NCBI GenBank assembly: GCA_037013685.1
Contig: CM072886.1
Coordinates: 91,252,422-91,316,421 of the forward strand
From: Acridotheres tristis
Lineage: Eukaryota > Chordata > Aves > Passeriformes > Sturnidae
Direction of reading: 5' to 3'
DNA: 64,000 nucleotides
Below, piece by piece: positions 12,701 to 24,250 of this stretch. The position numbers and the translations under genes are program-made. Numbering within the stretch: the stretch's first letter is position 1; each line of letters begins with the position of its first letter. The notes beneath the pieces are model-generated. The model was given only the letters and a program-made list of their open reading frames with translations. It was not told where the DNA came from and ran no database searches.

Positions 12701-14165
12701 CAGTCCTCTGTAGCCCCCCGAGGAGGATTCAACACTGAGGATTTCTAATTATGTGGCAGTCATTTTGATCTTTTTTTCATTGCAAGCTGGCAAACTGAGA
12801 CCTCTGTGAAGAAAACAGGATTACTGTTGTACACTTCTGTTATAACCCTTCAGAAAGATCTCATGTGGTGGCATTTGAAAATTACCAGTCTGCTGGGGCC
12901 AGACACTGATATTGTTGAAGCTTGTAAGGAGGTATGCTGAGGGTTGAGGCTGCAGCATCAACACTGTATTTATGACTTAAACCACATCCTTTTCTTGAAA
13001 AACAGAGTGAAATATTTGCACTTGTTCAGCATGTGGCTAAAGTAAGTGCTTAAATGAAAGTAAATTTGCACTCAGTTTAATGGGCTGTGAAGGCGTTGAT
13101 ACTGACAGCTGTCATTTTTCAGGCTATTGTGGAAATCAGCTTGAGCATCTTTTGTAAAAGAGATGTGCTCTTGTGCTTGGTGCCCAAAACACCTGTTTTT
13201 GATTTTGTCCCTTGAGTGTTACGGTTCCTCTTTGATTTCGGGAGGTCAAGAGCTGCATCCACCAATGTGCCTGCCAGATGCTGTTTGCAGTGGAGCTGTA
13301 GAAAACCTGCCTGTCTTCAAAGCAGTTATCACATGTTCTTTAATTACATTAGTTCCAGGTTGGGTGTTCTGGAGGCTGTTGAGCCTCACTGTGTTCCCAA
13401 GTGTGGGTGTAGGTCACAGTTCCACCTTGTGTTGCCACTGCATTGCTTGTGCAGCTGATGCAGTGATGGTTGCTCTGCTCTGTAGGACCAGGTGGGATTG
13501 GCAGAGGAAGTAACAAGTCATAGCCCTGCCCCTACTTGTCTGAATTCGATGTGATTCACATCCGGGTTTCCTATGAATGGTTTCAGGATTAATGTGTACA
13601 GAGTGACAGACAGTTGCTTGAAATTGAAAATATTGACCCAGAGCATATTTTTGTGTCTTGTCTTTACTTGTTTTGCAAATTCCTTGCGGTTCTAGGAGGA
13701 TTCCTGATCCTGACAGTATCATAGAGTATCTACAAAGTAAAAGGTCACTACTCACAAAGCTTTTCCTCTCCCTCTGCCCCTATGCACAGGGCACCTGACA
13801 TTATTTTTTTTCAGTTCACATTAATGCAAAACTTTTGAATCTTGCATGGGGTTGTCTGACCTGTTTTTTATTTCGTTTGTTTCCCAAATGAACACTGTCA
13901 TTTTAACAGCTTGCTTCCAAGTACCTTTTGCCTCTGTGAGTTGTATGGACACAGTAATGTAATCCCACATATTCTTCCTTTTGCTCGAAACTCCATTCTC
14001 ATCCTAGAGGAGTACTGTATGGACTAGTAAAAGCTGACTAGTAGCGCACTGTAGGTACATTAATTGTCTTTATCTGTTACATTCTGAGCTGAAGAGACCT
14101 CAGTTATAAAATGTGAGAATCCCAGTGTGGTCAGGAGCATTTAAAGGTGAGATATTATTTGTATT
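9781..14165. other. Intronic sequence with a GC-rich patch
   Basis: No exon or RNA gene recognised. The patch at about 12410-12720 is richer in G and C than its surroundings, with repeated CTGCTCAGTGC-like phrases (around 12520 and 12590). Two overlapping open frames lie here, but neither has a recognisable domain and the patch is poor in CpG. The rest is ordinary AT-rich intron. Confidence 0.4.
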
Positions 14166-14169
14166 AACC

Positions 14170-14292
14170 CAGTTTGTAAGAACACAGAGCAGAGTGCTGG
14201 TAACACCAAAGTCATGGGTTCAATCCCAGTATGGGCCATTGCCTTGAGCTGGACTCAGTGGGTCCCTTTCAGCTCAGAATATTCTGTGAAGT
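14170..14292 (+). mobile_element. tRNA-Ile-derived SINE with CR1-like tail (TguSINE1-like)
   Basis: The head (about 14178-14238) follows tRNA-Ile: GAGCAGAGTGCTGGTAACAC, then AAAGTCATGGGTTCAATCCC and AGTATGGGCCA. The B box GGTTCAATCCC lies at 14217-14227. The tail (about 14244-14292) reads GAGCTGGACTCAGTGGGTCC, CTTTCAGCTCAGAATATTCT and then TGTG, which is a CR1 3' end. A tRNA head joined to a CR1 tail is the build of TguSINE1, described in zebra finch and mobilised by CR1 machinery. The tRNA part has many changes in the D-arm region and lacks a clean A box, so it is not a working tRNA gene. Confidence 0.85.
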
Positions 14293-17200
14293 CTGTGAGA
14301 CTTCTCCACAAACAGAAGCAGTTTTAAAATGCCTTTCATAAAAGAAGGGAAGCACAGAACAAAATAGCATGGTACTGCAATGCAGAATGTAGCACATTTT
14401 TGAGTTGGAATTCAGTATTTTTCACTTCAACCTGCTGGTATTTTGAAGTTGCAAAATAGACTGAATTATTTTCTTCAAAGACCTGGATAATGTGTTTCAG
14501 GCATCTCAGACCTTTTTCAAAGTGCCTTGGTCTCCCTTGGGGGTTAGTGATGAGAATCCTTTTGTTTGAGATTCTTTAGAAGTTCTCCTTTGGTGACAGC
14601 AGTGTAGCACTGTAATGTTGAAGCTAAGAGGAACAGAAAACTGTCCTTGGAAACTCTAGCCCTCTCTTTTTCCATTACTTTTGTTAGCATCTCATATGTT
14701 TGACATGTGTTAAGCTGTATGTGTAGAAATTCCTTTTAATGAACAGGAGCTAAAAATTTTGACACCGATTGATGTGTCTAATAAGAAGTAACAAGGAATT
14801 CCTCCAGCTTTTATGACAGCAACATTGTTAGTACTTAATCTGGGGATGCAGAATACAAAAATTACTGGGAAATTATTACTTTTAAGATTGACTTACAGCC
14901 TGCCCTGCTGATTGCAGCAGTATTTGGTATTTAGAGAAAAATCCATGCATTTGATAGACTTACTATACTTGTGTCTCAGTCCTGTTATTGTCACCATTTT
15001 GAAGGAGCACATATTCATGTTTTAAAGATTTTTCTTACTTTTCCCCCATGGAACTGTGTGGGAAATTATTTATCTCTGAGAAGGGACGATGTATAGATTG
15101 TCCTGAAGGTATACTATAGCCTGAACATCATACATACTTTTTTGAATATTAAATGAAAGGTAGCATTGCATCATAGAGTTCAGAGGAATATCATTGCAGA
15201 AGTGGAAAATCAGGAATGTTTTGCAGAGTTCTTCAGCTGAATCTGGAGCAGTATGATCTGCTATGGATATGGTTTAGATTAGGCAGATTGTTAATGCCTG
15301 CAACAACTAACTCTTCCTGTTATTTCAAAGTGAAGGTTTATTGCCAGTCAAATCTGGTTTTATGCCCTAGAAACTCTCGTCTGTCTTTTGAGGTGGTGCC
15401 TGTTGTTTACCTTAGTTTTGTAGATGTAGCATAGAGGAAGAATCAAATGTTTAACCATGCTCTCAGTGCTGTTGGGTTTTGTGGAGGGAAGGTAATGTGC
15501 TGTGGGCAGGAATGAGTAACAGAAGGAACTGGAGAAATGTCTCTGCTGCCAATGCAGCTGCTCATGCACTCACAGTCTGCGTTGTCTTGCTGCAGCTTTC
15601 GATGCCTGTGTGGCACTTTTCCGAAAAAGAAAGGAAATTTTGGCTGTTTTCACTCATGCCATTGGAATAAAGCTAAACATACTAGCTAAATATATATAAT
15701 ATGAAAAAGGAGTAGATTGTAAAAGGCAGGAATGAAAGCACAGACAATACGAATCTGTGCCTCACGGTGGATTTCTTGAATTCTCATTGAGACATAACAC
15801 TTCTTGAATAATCATTTTATCTCTGATGAGAAGTTTTAACTTTTCTCTGTGTGGTTTTATCGCTTAGAAAATGAAGTCATTGAGTAACAGCTTTGTGGTT
15901 AAAGGAAAAGAAACAAGCCCTTCCTAATATACAAAAATGGCGATGTAGTTAAAAAACTGGCTTGAATTCTCTGGAGTACAACTTCCCATTTCCAAGGCCT
16001 ATGATTGCTTGAAGACTTAGCTGCTTCTCTAATTGTAATATGCCTCACTGCACTTTTTAACCTGGACTGATACTATAGTACTTGCAGAATACAGCTCACT
16101 GTAACTCAGGATTCCTTAATATTTCCCATGTAAGTAAAGATCATCTAAGTAGGCACTGATAGCAACAAAATACAAGTAGCCTCTTCTGACACTAATGGGC
16201 GTATATATAAAATTTTTGACATTGCTGTTCATTTGTTGCAAATATTTTGACAGCTACTGGTTATTTGTATATTTACCTATCAAACTTTTAAAATGTTGTG
16301 CAATATGGACTCTGTGGTGTGCACATGTGGGATAGTGGGAAAACTGGTGAAGTGAGTCATGAGGCACCTGGGGACAGCTACAGTGGAAAGTTGGGTCAAA
16401 AATGTCTTATAAAACCGAGGCAGACTATAATGCAATTCTAATTTCTGTCAGATCTGAATCAAGAGCAGGTATATATGTATATATTCACATCTATAGAGCT
16501 GCAGTAAATATGCACATCTCATTTTGAAACTGCTTTGTGAAATAATAGAAGTGGTTCTAGTCTGTCACCAGCTGTTATGATGCAGTAGCTGCTGGCTTGC
16601 TCCTTAGGTATTTTATGGTATTTTGAAATATGAGTAGTCAAGGAGATGCTTTTTGGGGGAGACAGTTTTTTGTGATTTTAGGCCTATACAATACTTATTT
16701 CCTCTTAAAATCAGGTATTATCTGCTCTCCTGGGAACTGATACTGTAAAATACATCAATTTTCCCCATCACTTCTGAAACTGTATTGAGTACTCAACCTA
16801 AAAGAGCTAGTTAGAATTATGTTGGCTCTGTTATGCACAAACGGCCTTTATTTTATAACCATTCTAAAGCACACTATAACTGTAGGTAAAGAATCTCTTC
16901 TGGCACAGCTCAGGCAGTGTAAGGGAATGTGTTTTCACTTTTTCTTTTCATTGATTGCAAAAATGGAGACACTTAAAAATTTTTAGGACTCTAGAAAAAA
17001 TAATCAAGCAACTGACCAAATCTTGACTTTTTTTCAATACAGCTCAGTTTGGAGCAGCTGGATCATTGATTGCTCTTTTGCAGTGATATGTCTTGTCTTG
17101 GTTTTGGTAATACAGGTATTATATATGCCAGCAATAATGTGTTGAGTACATTCTTCTGTGCAAAAAATAAAGCAAAAGAAGTCTTTCAAAAGTTTGTCTT

Positions 17201-19619
17201 TTGGTTAAGAAGGCATGCCAAGCAGAATTATATCCAACCATACACTGTCATATTTTAGGCTGATACATCACACAACTTTCCTGTCAGCATCTTGGAACTG
17301 GCATCTGTCAACACCAACAATATGCCTTACACAGGGAGCAGACAGCACAGCTGCTGTGCAGTTCTTTCCAGTGATTTAAGTCAAACCAAAATGTCTCAGG
17401 GTTCAGTCTTTCTAACTTCCCTGAGACTGCCAAAGCCCTATTTTCAAAACAAGGGATGCAAACATCTCCCCAGTAGAAGCTTGGAGTGACAGCGCGTGTC
17501 ACAAGCACACCTGAGTGTCTGCTGCACAGTGTTTTGTTGCTGCTGCTCTTGATGCCTTGCAGCAGTTACAGACTTTCAGCTGTTTCCCAAGAGGAACAAG
17601 AGCATAAAGAGCAATCCCTCTCTTCCTGTACCACCAGCTTTACCGTACACTAAATATAATGAAATACAATTAAAGATGGAGCTAACAAGCACTGTCTTTG
17701 GCAAGCCTAGGGCAATACTCTGATCAGGAGTTCGCCTGTCCCCCTTCATTTGGGAAAGCCCTAAATGTATTAATTTTGTCTCATCCATGATGATGGAATT
17801 TTTAGTGTTTGTCTTTACCTCTGGGATTGACTTACCCTGCTGTAGCAGATGTCCTCTTCTGCTTGTTTTCAGAGTTGACTGCTGTTCTCCATCTCTCTGT
17901 ACAACAAAGATGTAGTTGATTTGCTGCTCACTCTAGAGCAACTAAAATAGGATGGAGAACCCGAGTCCAACATGGAGCTTACAGAATCAGTGGCCTCTAA
18001 ATGCAGGTGATCCTGTCAACCAGCACAGCCCTTAGCAGATGTCCCTTGTCCAAGTGGACAGCATTGCAAACTGTGTGGCTGCACAACTGACAGAATGTAT
18101 CGCTGGGGACAGGACTTCACTTAATTGTGCTGATCATGATTGTTTACCCAAAGCAAGATGTCTCCCAGTATTGCCACTACAGATTTCTGACTGGGTCCCT
18201 CCATCTTCCCAAGGGACACTAGTTAAGCCAGACTTAGGTGTGCATCTGCTAAAACTGACATCCCTGCTCAGCTCTGAGAGGTACCAAGCTGATACCTGTT
18301 TTTCTGCATGGGACACACTCAGCTTGGTGCCTTGAGGGAGTGCAGAATCCTTTTTGCTTTTGCACATCCTTCCCAATTCAGGAATGACTTGCACTGTTCC
18401 TCTGAGGCAGTTTCTCTGTCTCTGCTATTCCCAATTCTTGTCAGCTGCTGTGTGACACCAGTAGGCTTGCTAGCTCTTTCTTTCTGAAAATCCTTGATCT
18501 CTTGCTTAGAAGTCTCTTGAGTTTATGTGCCTTAAGTTTGCACTCCTCTGTTCTATAGGGAGATTAACAGACAATCTATCTTCTGACACTTTCCTTATTG
18601 TTAATAATAAGGGAAAATAAGAGAAATTTGGAAGTCTGCTATGTTTCTGAGAGCAGAGATGGTAATTTTTCATGAACAGATTGTATAGCAGCCTTTTCAA
18701 ATACATGACAGTTTAAAAATTGTATTTCTCAAAACATCACACAAAATCTTCCAAAGGAGCATGTACTTGAATAGAGCAATATGTATCCTTTAAAAAGCAC
18801 AAGCATGCAATATTTCTCTTTTATTCCTTCCCCAATTCTTAGTCAACTCTTTCCAGTAATATTTAATATTGTATCAGTCATTTCATATCCATCATTCAAC
18901 AGCTGACTGCTTATGCAATTTACTGTCTGCTTTGCTGTAAGCTTGTGTATGTTTCTCTTGAGTACTAAAATAAAACATTTTTAAAACATGAGTTGTTTTT
19001 TCTTTAGTAGCAATATAAATATTTAAAACTCAATGTTTCACATCTTATGGTTCCCTCAGACTTTTCTAGCTAGGGAATTAAATGTTTTAACTTCTGGTAA
19101 GTTAAGTGTTGAAGCTGTTGATTTATCTCTGGGCCCAGTCTAACACCAAATTGGCAGATTTCTTTCAGAAATATATGAGTCCTTGTGCTTTAAACAGTCA
19201 AGTACATGAATTGGTTAAACACTTGAAGCTCTAGCTCACTTGCCTTTGCTGTTTAATGAGAAATATTTGTGTACTATCTTCTGATCTCTTGGTTCACTAA
19301 GTCGACATGGAATATGTCAATAGAAATAAAATTAAATATGAGGAGGAAAGGTGGAAACGTACAAGTCTGTAATGGTTTAAGATCTCTCTCTTGTTTAAAT
19401 GTCTTTTCTAACTCTCCAACTAGTCTAGTCAAATTAAAACAGATTAAAAAAGATTCAGGGTTTTCTGAGAGTGTTTTGCCGTAATATTTTTCAAAACCAC
19501 AGTGTGTATCAAGATAACAAAACCACCTGTATTCATTAAGAATGTAATTAAGAAGTTTGAAGAGTGTTTCTATTTGAGAGCTGTAAAAGGACTAATCTCA
19601 GTAAATGTTGGTTTTACAG
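14293..19619. other. Intronic sequence upstream of Golli exon 2
   Basis: No further exon, RNA gene or named repeat recognised. It is AT-rich with scattered short simple-sequence runs (for example TATATAT-type sequence at 16470-16485). The last bases, TGTTGGTTTTACAG, form the acceptor of exon 2. Confidence 0.5.
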
Positions 19620-19710
19620 AATGCTGAAACCAAGGTGGAGGAAGCAGCTAAGGAGAGCCCGAAAGCAGCCAGACTAACACAGCAGTCATCAGAGGACAAT
19701 GAAGTATTTG
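19620..19710 (+). CDS. MBP: Golli-MBP second coding exon
   Basis: This 91-base exon encodes 30 residues plus the first base of a Gly codon. It starts NAETKVEEAAKESP and ends SSEDNEVF. Human Golli has NAEK at the start of the matching exon and SEDNEVFG at its end, so both edges are conserved while the middle is not. The human exon encodes 36 full residues, so this one is six shorter. The acceptor is TTTTACAG and the donor is GTGAGT, a full consensus. The exon ends in phase 1, matching the next exon. Golli proteins are soluble, non-myelin products of the MBP gene found in neurons, oligodendrocyte precursors and T cells, where they affect calcium entry and signalling. The middle of the peptide is charged and low in complexity, which fits disorder. 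Confidence 0.95.
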
Positions 19711-20094
19711 GTGAGTTACTGCAAAAAGGGGAAAACGTTATTTGATAGTGCAAAGGGAATTCCCACGAAGACCTAGTGATGTATTTAATGTTGATGTACA
19801 GCATTTGAGTGCAGGCTGTACATTCCCACAGAGACCTGAAAAGATGGAGGAAAGGACCAAGAAGAAAACAGAGAGCTATCAGCAGTCTAAAACAAATCAT
19901 CTCTGAGGAGAAGAAAAATTGAACTCAAGTGTTCAACAAAATTAAAGGTTTATACAGTAAGGGAATATAAACTTTCCTCCATCCATAATGGAGAGAGTAA
20001 ACAGGGAATTCTTAAAAGTGCAAAGAGAAAAATGTGATCAAATGTCAGGAAGGGAAATACAGAAACAAATGCTAAAGCATTGTGATACATCATC

Positions 20095-20215
20095 TGAAAA
20101 GTGTGCAGATTCGTCATTGCAGGCCTTGAAAAACAGGTTAGACAAGTAACTGTCTAAATTGATGTAATCATCTTGTGCCAGAAGGATAGACTGGATGACC
20201 TTTGAGAATTCTTGG
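20095..20215 (+). mobile_element. Old, diverged CR1-like 3' end
   Basis: The phrases GGCCTTGAAAAACAGGTTAGACAAG and then AGACTGGATGACCTTTGAGA, in this order, match the 3' part of old amniote CR1 elements, which read AACAGGTTAGACAAA and GACTAGATGACCTC. The copy is much more diverged than the other CR1 copies in the window and lacks a clean octamer end. The purine-rich DNA to its left (from about 19900) may be more of the same element. It lies only about 400 bases from Golli exon 2. Confidence 0.6.
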
Positions 20216-20362
20216 AGGCCTCGATTTTAAATTAGCTTCTCTTTGTATTTTTCTGTGAATCCCTTCCCTGCTCTGCATATAGATCTTGCTGATGTTTTTA
20301 TTATTTGATCTGAAAGCCACATTTGACCTTTTCTTCTGCATTGAGTTTTGGAAAAGAGATAG

Positions 20363-20607
20363 AGAATCATAGAATATGGTAAGTTGGAAGGAACTCAACA
20401 GGATCATTGAGTCCAACTCCTGGGCATGCACAGGGCATCCCAAAAATCACAGTGTGTGCCTAAGATTATTGTCCAGACACTTCTTGGACTCTGTCAGGCT
20501 TGGTGCTGTGAGCACTTCCTTGCAGAGCCTGTTCCAGTTCCCAACCACCTGCTGAGTGAAGAACGTTTTCCTGATAAGGGAAACCTCATTATTACAACTT
20601 TAGGTTG
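20363..20607 (-). mobile_element. CR1 retrotransposon 3' end
   Basis: The left edge is GAATCATAGAATAT followed by AAGTTGGAAGGAACTCAACA, the reverse complement of the CR1 3' end. It continues through CACAGGGCATCCCAAAAATC and CTTGGACTCTGTCAGGCTTG to CCACCTGCTGAGTGAAGAAC. It is 5'-truncated. Block for block it resembles the copies at 2791 and 6240. The small open frame inside is not a gene. Confidence 0.9.
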
Positions 20608-23600
20608 ATTTTATGCTAATAGAACTCCAATAAAGAAGCAGTAGTCTAACGTTAATGCAGGAGAGATTAGGGCAAGGCTGATCATGTGTATGTTACTAAG
20701 GTTGACTAGTTTGAAAACTAGTGAATGAGTGAAATATTTTTGAATACAGTAAGGATTTTTTTTCTTTAAAGGTACAAAAGGAATGGAGCATAAATAATTA
20801 CTAACTAGTCTCTCATGCTATATATGGAAACCATTTAAACTGGTTTTGCTTAAAATCATCTTTTCTCAGTGAGATAATATATAATGTGATTGGCACATGA
20901 ACCTGAATTCCTAGCATGAATATTTCCACCACTGATCATATAATGCCAGTGTCTGATGAATCCACAAGTGGACTTTAGAACTAGCTTTCAATTTTATTAA
21001 GTGGGTGCTGAGGCTGTTACCTCATTTCCTTGCCATTTGCTCTGCCAGTTATTTTCAGTAGATCCAGTATTACTGGTTGTAAAGCCCCGTGGCTCAGTGT
21101 AATGTGCATCTCAAACTGTGTCCTTTCTCAGTGCAGATCTCTCATTTTCTTTCTGTGGGGAGGGTGGAGACAGCAAAGCAAGTTTGCCTCCATCTCCCTC
21201 TTTTACCAGCAAAATCTCAGGCATTTAAACCTTCTGTATATTTTGATCACTACTCCCCTGTACCAGTGAGCTAACCCAGTAGTTAGTCAAGCCTCTGGTC
21301 CATGTGGGAACTGTGAGTTTAAAAATGGAAATTAAGTATGAAGTTCACTGTTGGTAGGTTTAAACTCACCATCCAGTGATCCATACCCTGGATCAACAAA
21401 TTATTTAACTGATTGAAGAAAGTCAACACGCAGTTGATATGTGGTCTTTAAAGCTAATGTTTTGCTAACAAACTGCTAAATATTTCCATGTTCCAAATCT
21501 GTGAACTGAGCTGGTTATCTAACATGAGACATTGACCAGCCTTTGATAATTCGACACAACAAGGAGGAAAATTTCTTTCCAACTCCAAAACCAGTCAGAC
21601 TACAGTATCTTATATCAACTCTCCTACCACTTTGCAGATGACAGTCTGGGGTTTTGGGTTTTTTTTTCATTTTAAGATGAGGTCAAAATGAGAGTAAAAA
21701 GAGAGTAAGTATGGTGCACATGGACTCTGTAATCTTCTTTGACCCTGGTCAAATGAGTAAATCAAAGTGGACTGAAGGTGCAAATGAAACTGCTGTAGTA
21801 AGAATCGGAGAATATTTTTCCAGATACAAGTTTCATGTTGTCTTGAGAATGACTGCTGTATATGCCTTTCCCTGCAGTTCTGGACAATTTCTTAAAATAC
21901 TCTTACATCTTATGGGGATAAAAGATAAGCTTGAAGCAGTTTTCCCTAGGTGAGTTATTTGTTGTTTTGTGATTTAAGTAATTACAGACCCAGCTCAGTT
22001 ATTCTCCCTCTGGCTGGATCTATTTCAAGCTATCCCTCATTTCTTTCTTCTTTCTTTTTCCCCAGTGGTGCTAATTATACCAAGCATCAGGCATGCACCA
22101 ATAGTTGGTTAATTTATAGCTCCAGCTTTGGCTAGAATCCCTCTTCTGAAGAATTTTTAATAACCTCCAGTCTCTTTTTTCACGGAGATCACTATCTGCT
22201 GTGACTTATTTTCCCTAGAGATCCCTTCCCGGAGCTTTCTGTGGGCAGTGCCACCCTCTACAGAAAGGTGAGCAGAGGAGCCTGACGCAGCTCTGAGCCC
22301 CCATTGAGGAGGAGCAGCATCCCTTGGGAGGATGGAGCATCCCTCCCTGCTGGCAGGAGCCGTGTCCCCGGCACTGCTGGCTGTCCCTCGCCGCTGAGCC
22401 ACCCGGTGGCAGCAGCTGCCAGCCCCTGGCAGCCACCAGGGCAGGGCAGGGCAGGACTGACAGGTCCCGGGCTCTTCAGCACAGGAGATGGAAATCTCCT
22501 GTTTTGTGCTTGTCTCCATGGTTAGTGTTGGTGCGGACCAGGTGACAATAATGACTTGTCAGGATAAGGAAACCTTCTCTTCTGTGGATGGAATAGATGC
22601 AGTTGCTAAGGACTGTTACACAGAAGATACTTGAATACCATTTGAATACTGCAACGGGTTTTTTTAAATACTTCCTTTCAGAGTAAATGAGGTTTCTTCA
22701 GTCTCTATCAGCTGTGTCCAGTTTTGGAGGCAAACACATTATTATTGATTGAAAATATCACCATGGTAAGGTTGCAAGTGTGGGGTTCTCTTTCAAGTCT
22801 GCTAGACCTGGTAGCATTCTTTGTAGATTCAAGCAAGATTTGATCCACTGCTGTAAAGGGACGCTTGTGAACACACATATATGTCTTAGTTTTCCTGTTC
22901 TTCTCTGTATGGGTGAGATTTGAGAATTACCATTTCAGAAGGCTTTTTTGCATTTCTCTTTAATATTTATTTTTGGATTGGAGTGTAGATGAAATGACCT
23001 TGCCAACGATGAAGCCACATTGTACCAGCTGATTTATGAAACAAACACTTCAGGTGTGTCTTATGTTTCAGAGAGCTAATTTTAAAAGGCAATGAACTTT
23101 TTATACAGGAGGATGGAGTGCAGAAATGTAACAGAAGGGTAAGGGTATTGGGAGAGAAGAGACATCACAGTGATGGCATTTGCAACTATGCAATTCTGAA
23201 TTGACAAGAGTTAGTTTTGTTTGCCCTTTGAAAGGATTTTCTTGTGGCACCCAACAGAGTTCTGTTGTCTGATATATACTGAATATGCATCTGTGATGTG
23301 GAGCTAGAATGTCTTGCTCACTACAAACTTCTGTTGAACTTGCACGTAGTCAACATGGTCTCTGTTACACCAGTGTGTAGTCAGAAAAGGACTGTGAATT
23401 ACACCTCAGTCCAAGGAAGAGAAGAAAACTGTGGGCTATGGTGCTGTGCATTTAAAGAAATGGGTCGGGGGGGACTCTTAGCCTTACTTCCAGAGAATAT
23501 TTTCAGAAGTTTGTTTGATCCAGTGCTACTCTACAATGGTCAGGCAGAAGCAGAGGGGAAAACTGCCTGTCATTCTGACCACTGGAAGGATTGGACCTTC

Positions 23601-23794
23601 CTTTCTTTGGTGCAGTCCCCATTACATTAACCTGGAAAATAACAAATGCAGAGTTTTAATTATACTTTTTTTTTCCTGTAGGGTTGAATTAGCATAAAAT
23701 TACAAGCAAGAATTTTTTTGTAGGAGGAACTGTTGTATATTGTGTATTCCCCTTTCTGGCAGCAATGAAATTCAAAGTGTGCTAACTTTTTGTG
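20608..23794. other. Intronic sequence with a CpG-containing GC-rich patch
   Basis: Most of this stretch shows nothing recognisable. The exception is about 22200-22480, which is strongly GC-rich and contains several CpG sites (for example in CCCGGAGC, GACGCAG, CCCCGGCAC, TCGCCGCTG and CCCGGTGG), unusual for this AT-rich intron. Several overlapping open frames of 70 to 120 codons on both strands fall here. They are expected from GC-rich DNA lacking stops, and none shows a domain. Confidence 0.45.
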
Positions 23795-23975
23795 ATAGAA
23801 TCATAAAATATTTTGAGTTGGAAGGGACTTTGAACTAAATTGGGTTGCCCAGAACCCTGTCCAATGTCACCTTGACTGTTTCTAGGGATGGGGCATCCAC
23901 CATCTCTGTGGTGACCTGCTCCAGTGTTTCACCACCCTCATGGTTAAAAACATCATCTTCCTTAGGAAGACAGGA
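23795..23975 (-). mobile_element. CR1 retrotransposon 3' end, second subfamily
   Basis: The left edge reads ATAGAATCATAAAATATTTT then GAGTTGGAAGGGACTTTGAA. It continues GGGATGGGGCATCCACCATC and CTGCTCCAGTGTTTCACCAC, a phrase typical of a different CR1 subfamily from the copies at 2791, 6240 and 20363. Orientation is minus and it is 5'-truncated. The right limit is approximate because the sequence decays near the run at 23960-24010. Confidence 0.85.
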
Positions 23976-24116
23976 TAAGACTTTATCTTTTCAAACCGGA
24001 AGGTTTCCTTTTTTTCATCTGGTTGATTAGGTCTAAAATTGCATTTGGATGTGGTAATTTTTCTTCTGGCGTAGAGCTTTCCAGGGATCCATGCTGTGTG
24101 CCTGGAGTTGTACTGT

Positions 24117-24250
24117 GAGGTATTGGGTTTTTGTTGTTGTTTGGGTTTGATGGTGGGGTATTGTGCTTTGCTTATTTGTTGTTGGTGGGGGGTTTTTTGT
24201 TTAGTTGGTTTTGGGTTTTGGTTTGTTTTTTCTTTGGGGTTTTTTATTAA
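24117..24250. repeat. Second G/T-rich low-complexity tract
   Basis: About 130 bases dominated by G and T on the plus strand, with GGGTTTTTG, TTGTTGTTTGGG, GGTGGGGGG and repeated GGTTTT phrases. It resembles the tract at 5761-5916 in composition and strand but not in exact order. It lies about 140 bases to the right of a CR1 copy. Open frames across it, including a cysteine/phenylalanine-rich one, are composition artefacts. Confidence 0.8.

Larger units (their letters stand above)
1..19619 (+). other. Golli-MBP intron 1, 3' part
   Basis: This is inferred to be the downstream part of the intron before the second Golli coding exon. It ends in a normal acceptor (a T-rich run then ACAG at 19616-19619). 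I looked for the first Golli coding exon (about ten codons, MGNHAGKREL in mammals) and saw nothing matching it, so exon 1 and the Golli promoter probably lie upstream of the window. The stretch is AT-rich and full of stop codons in all frames. Its recognisable contents are CR1 pieces, a short ERV-like piece, one SINE and simple repeats, listed separately. Confidence 0.8.
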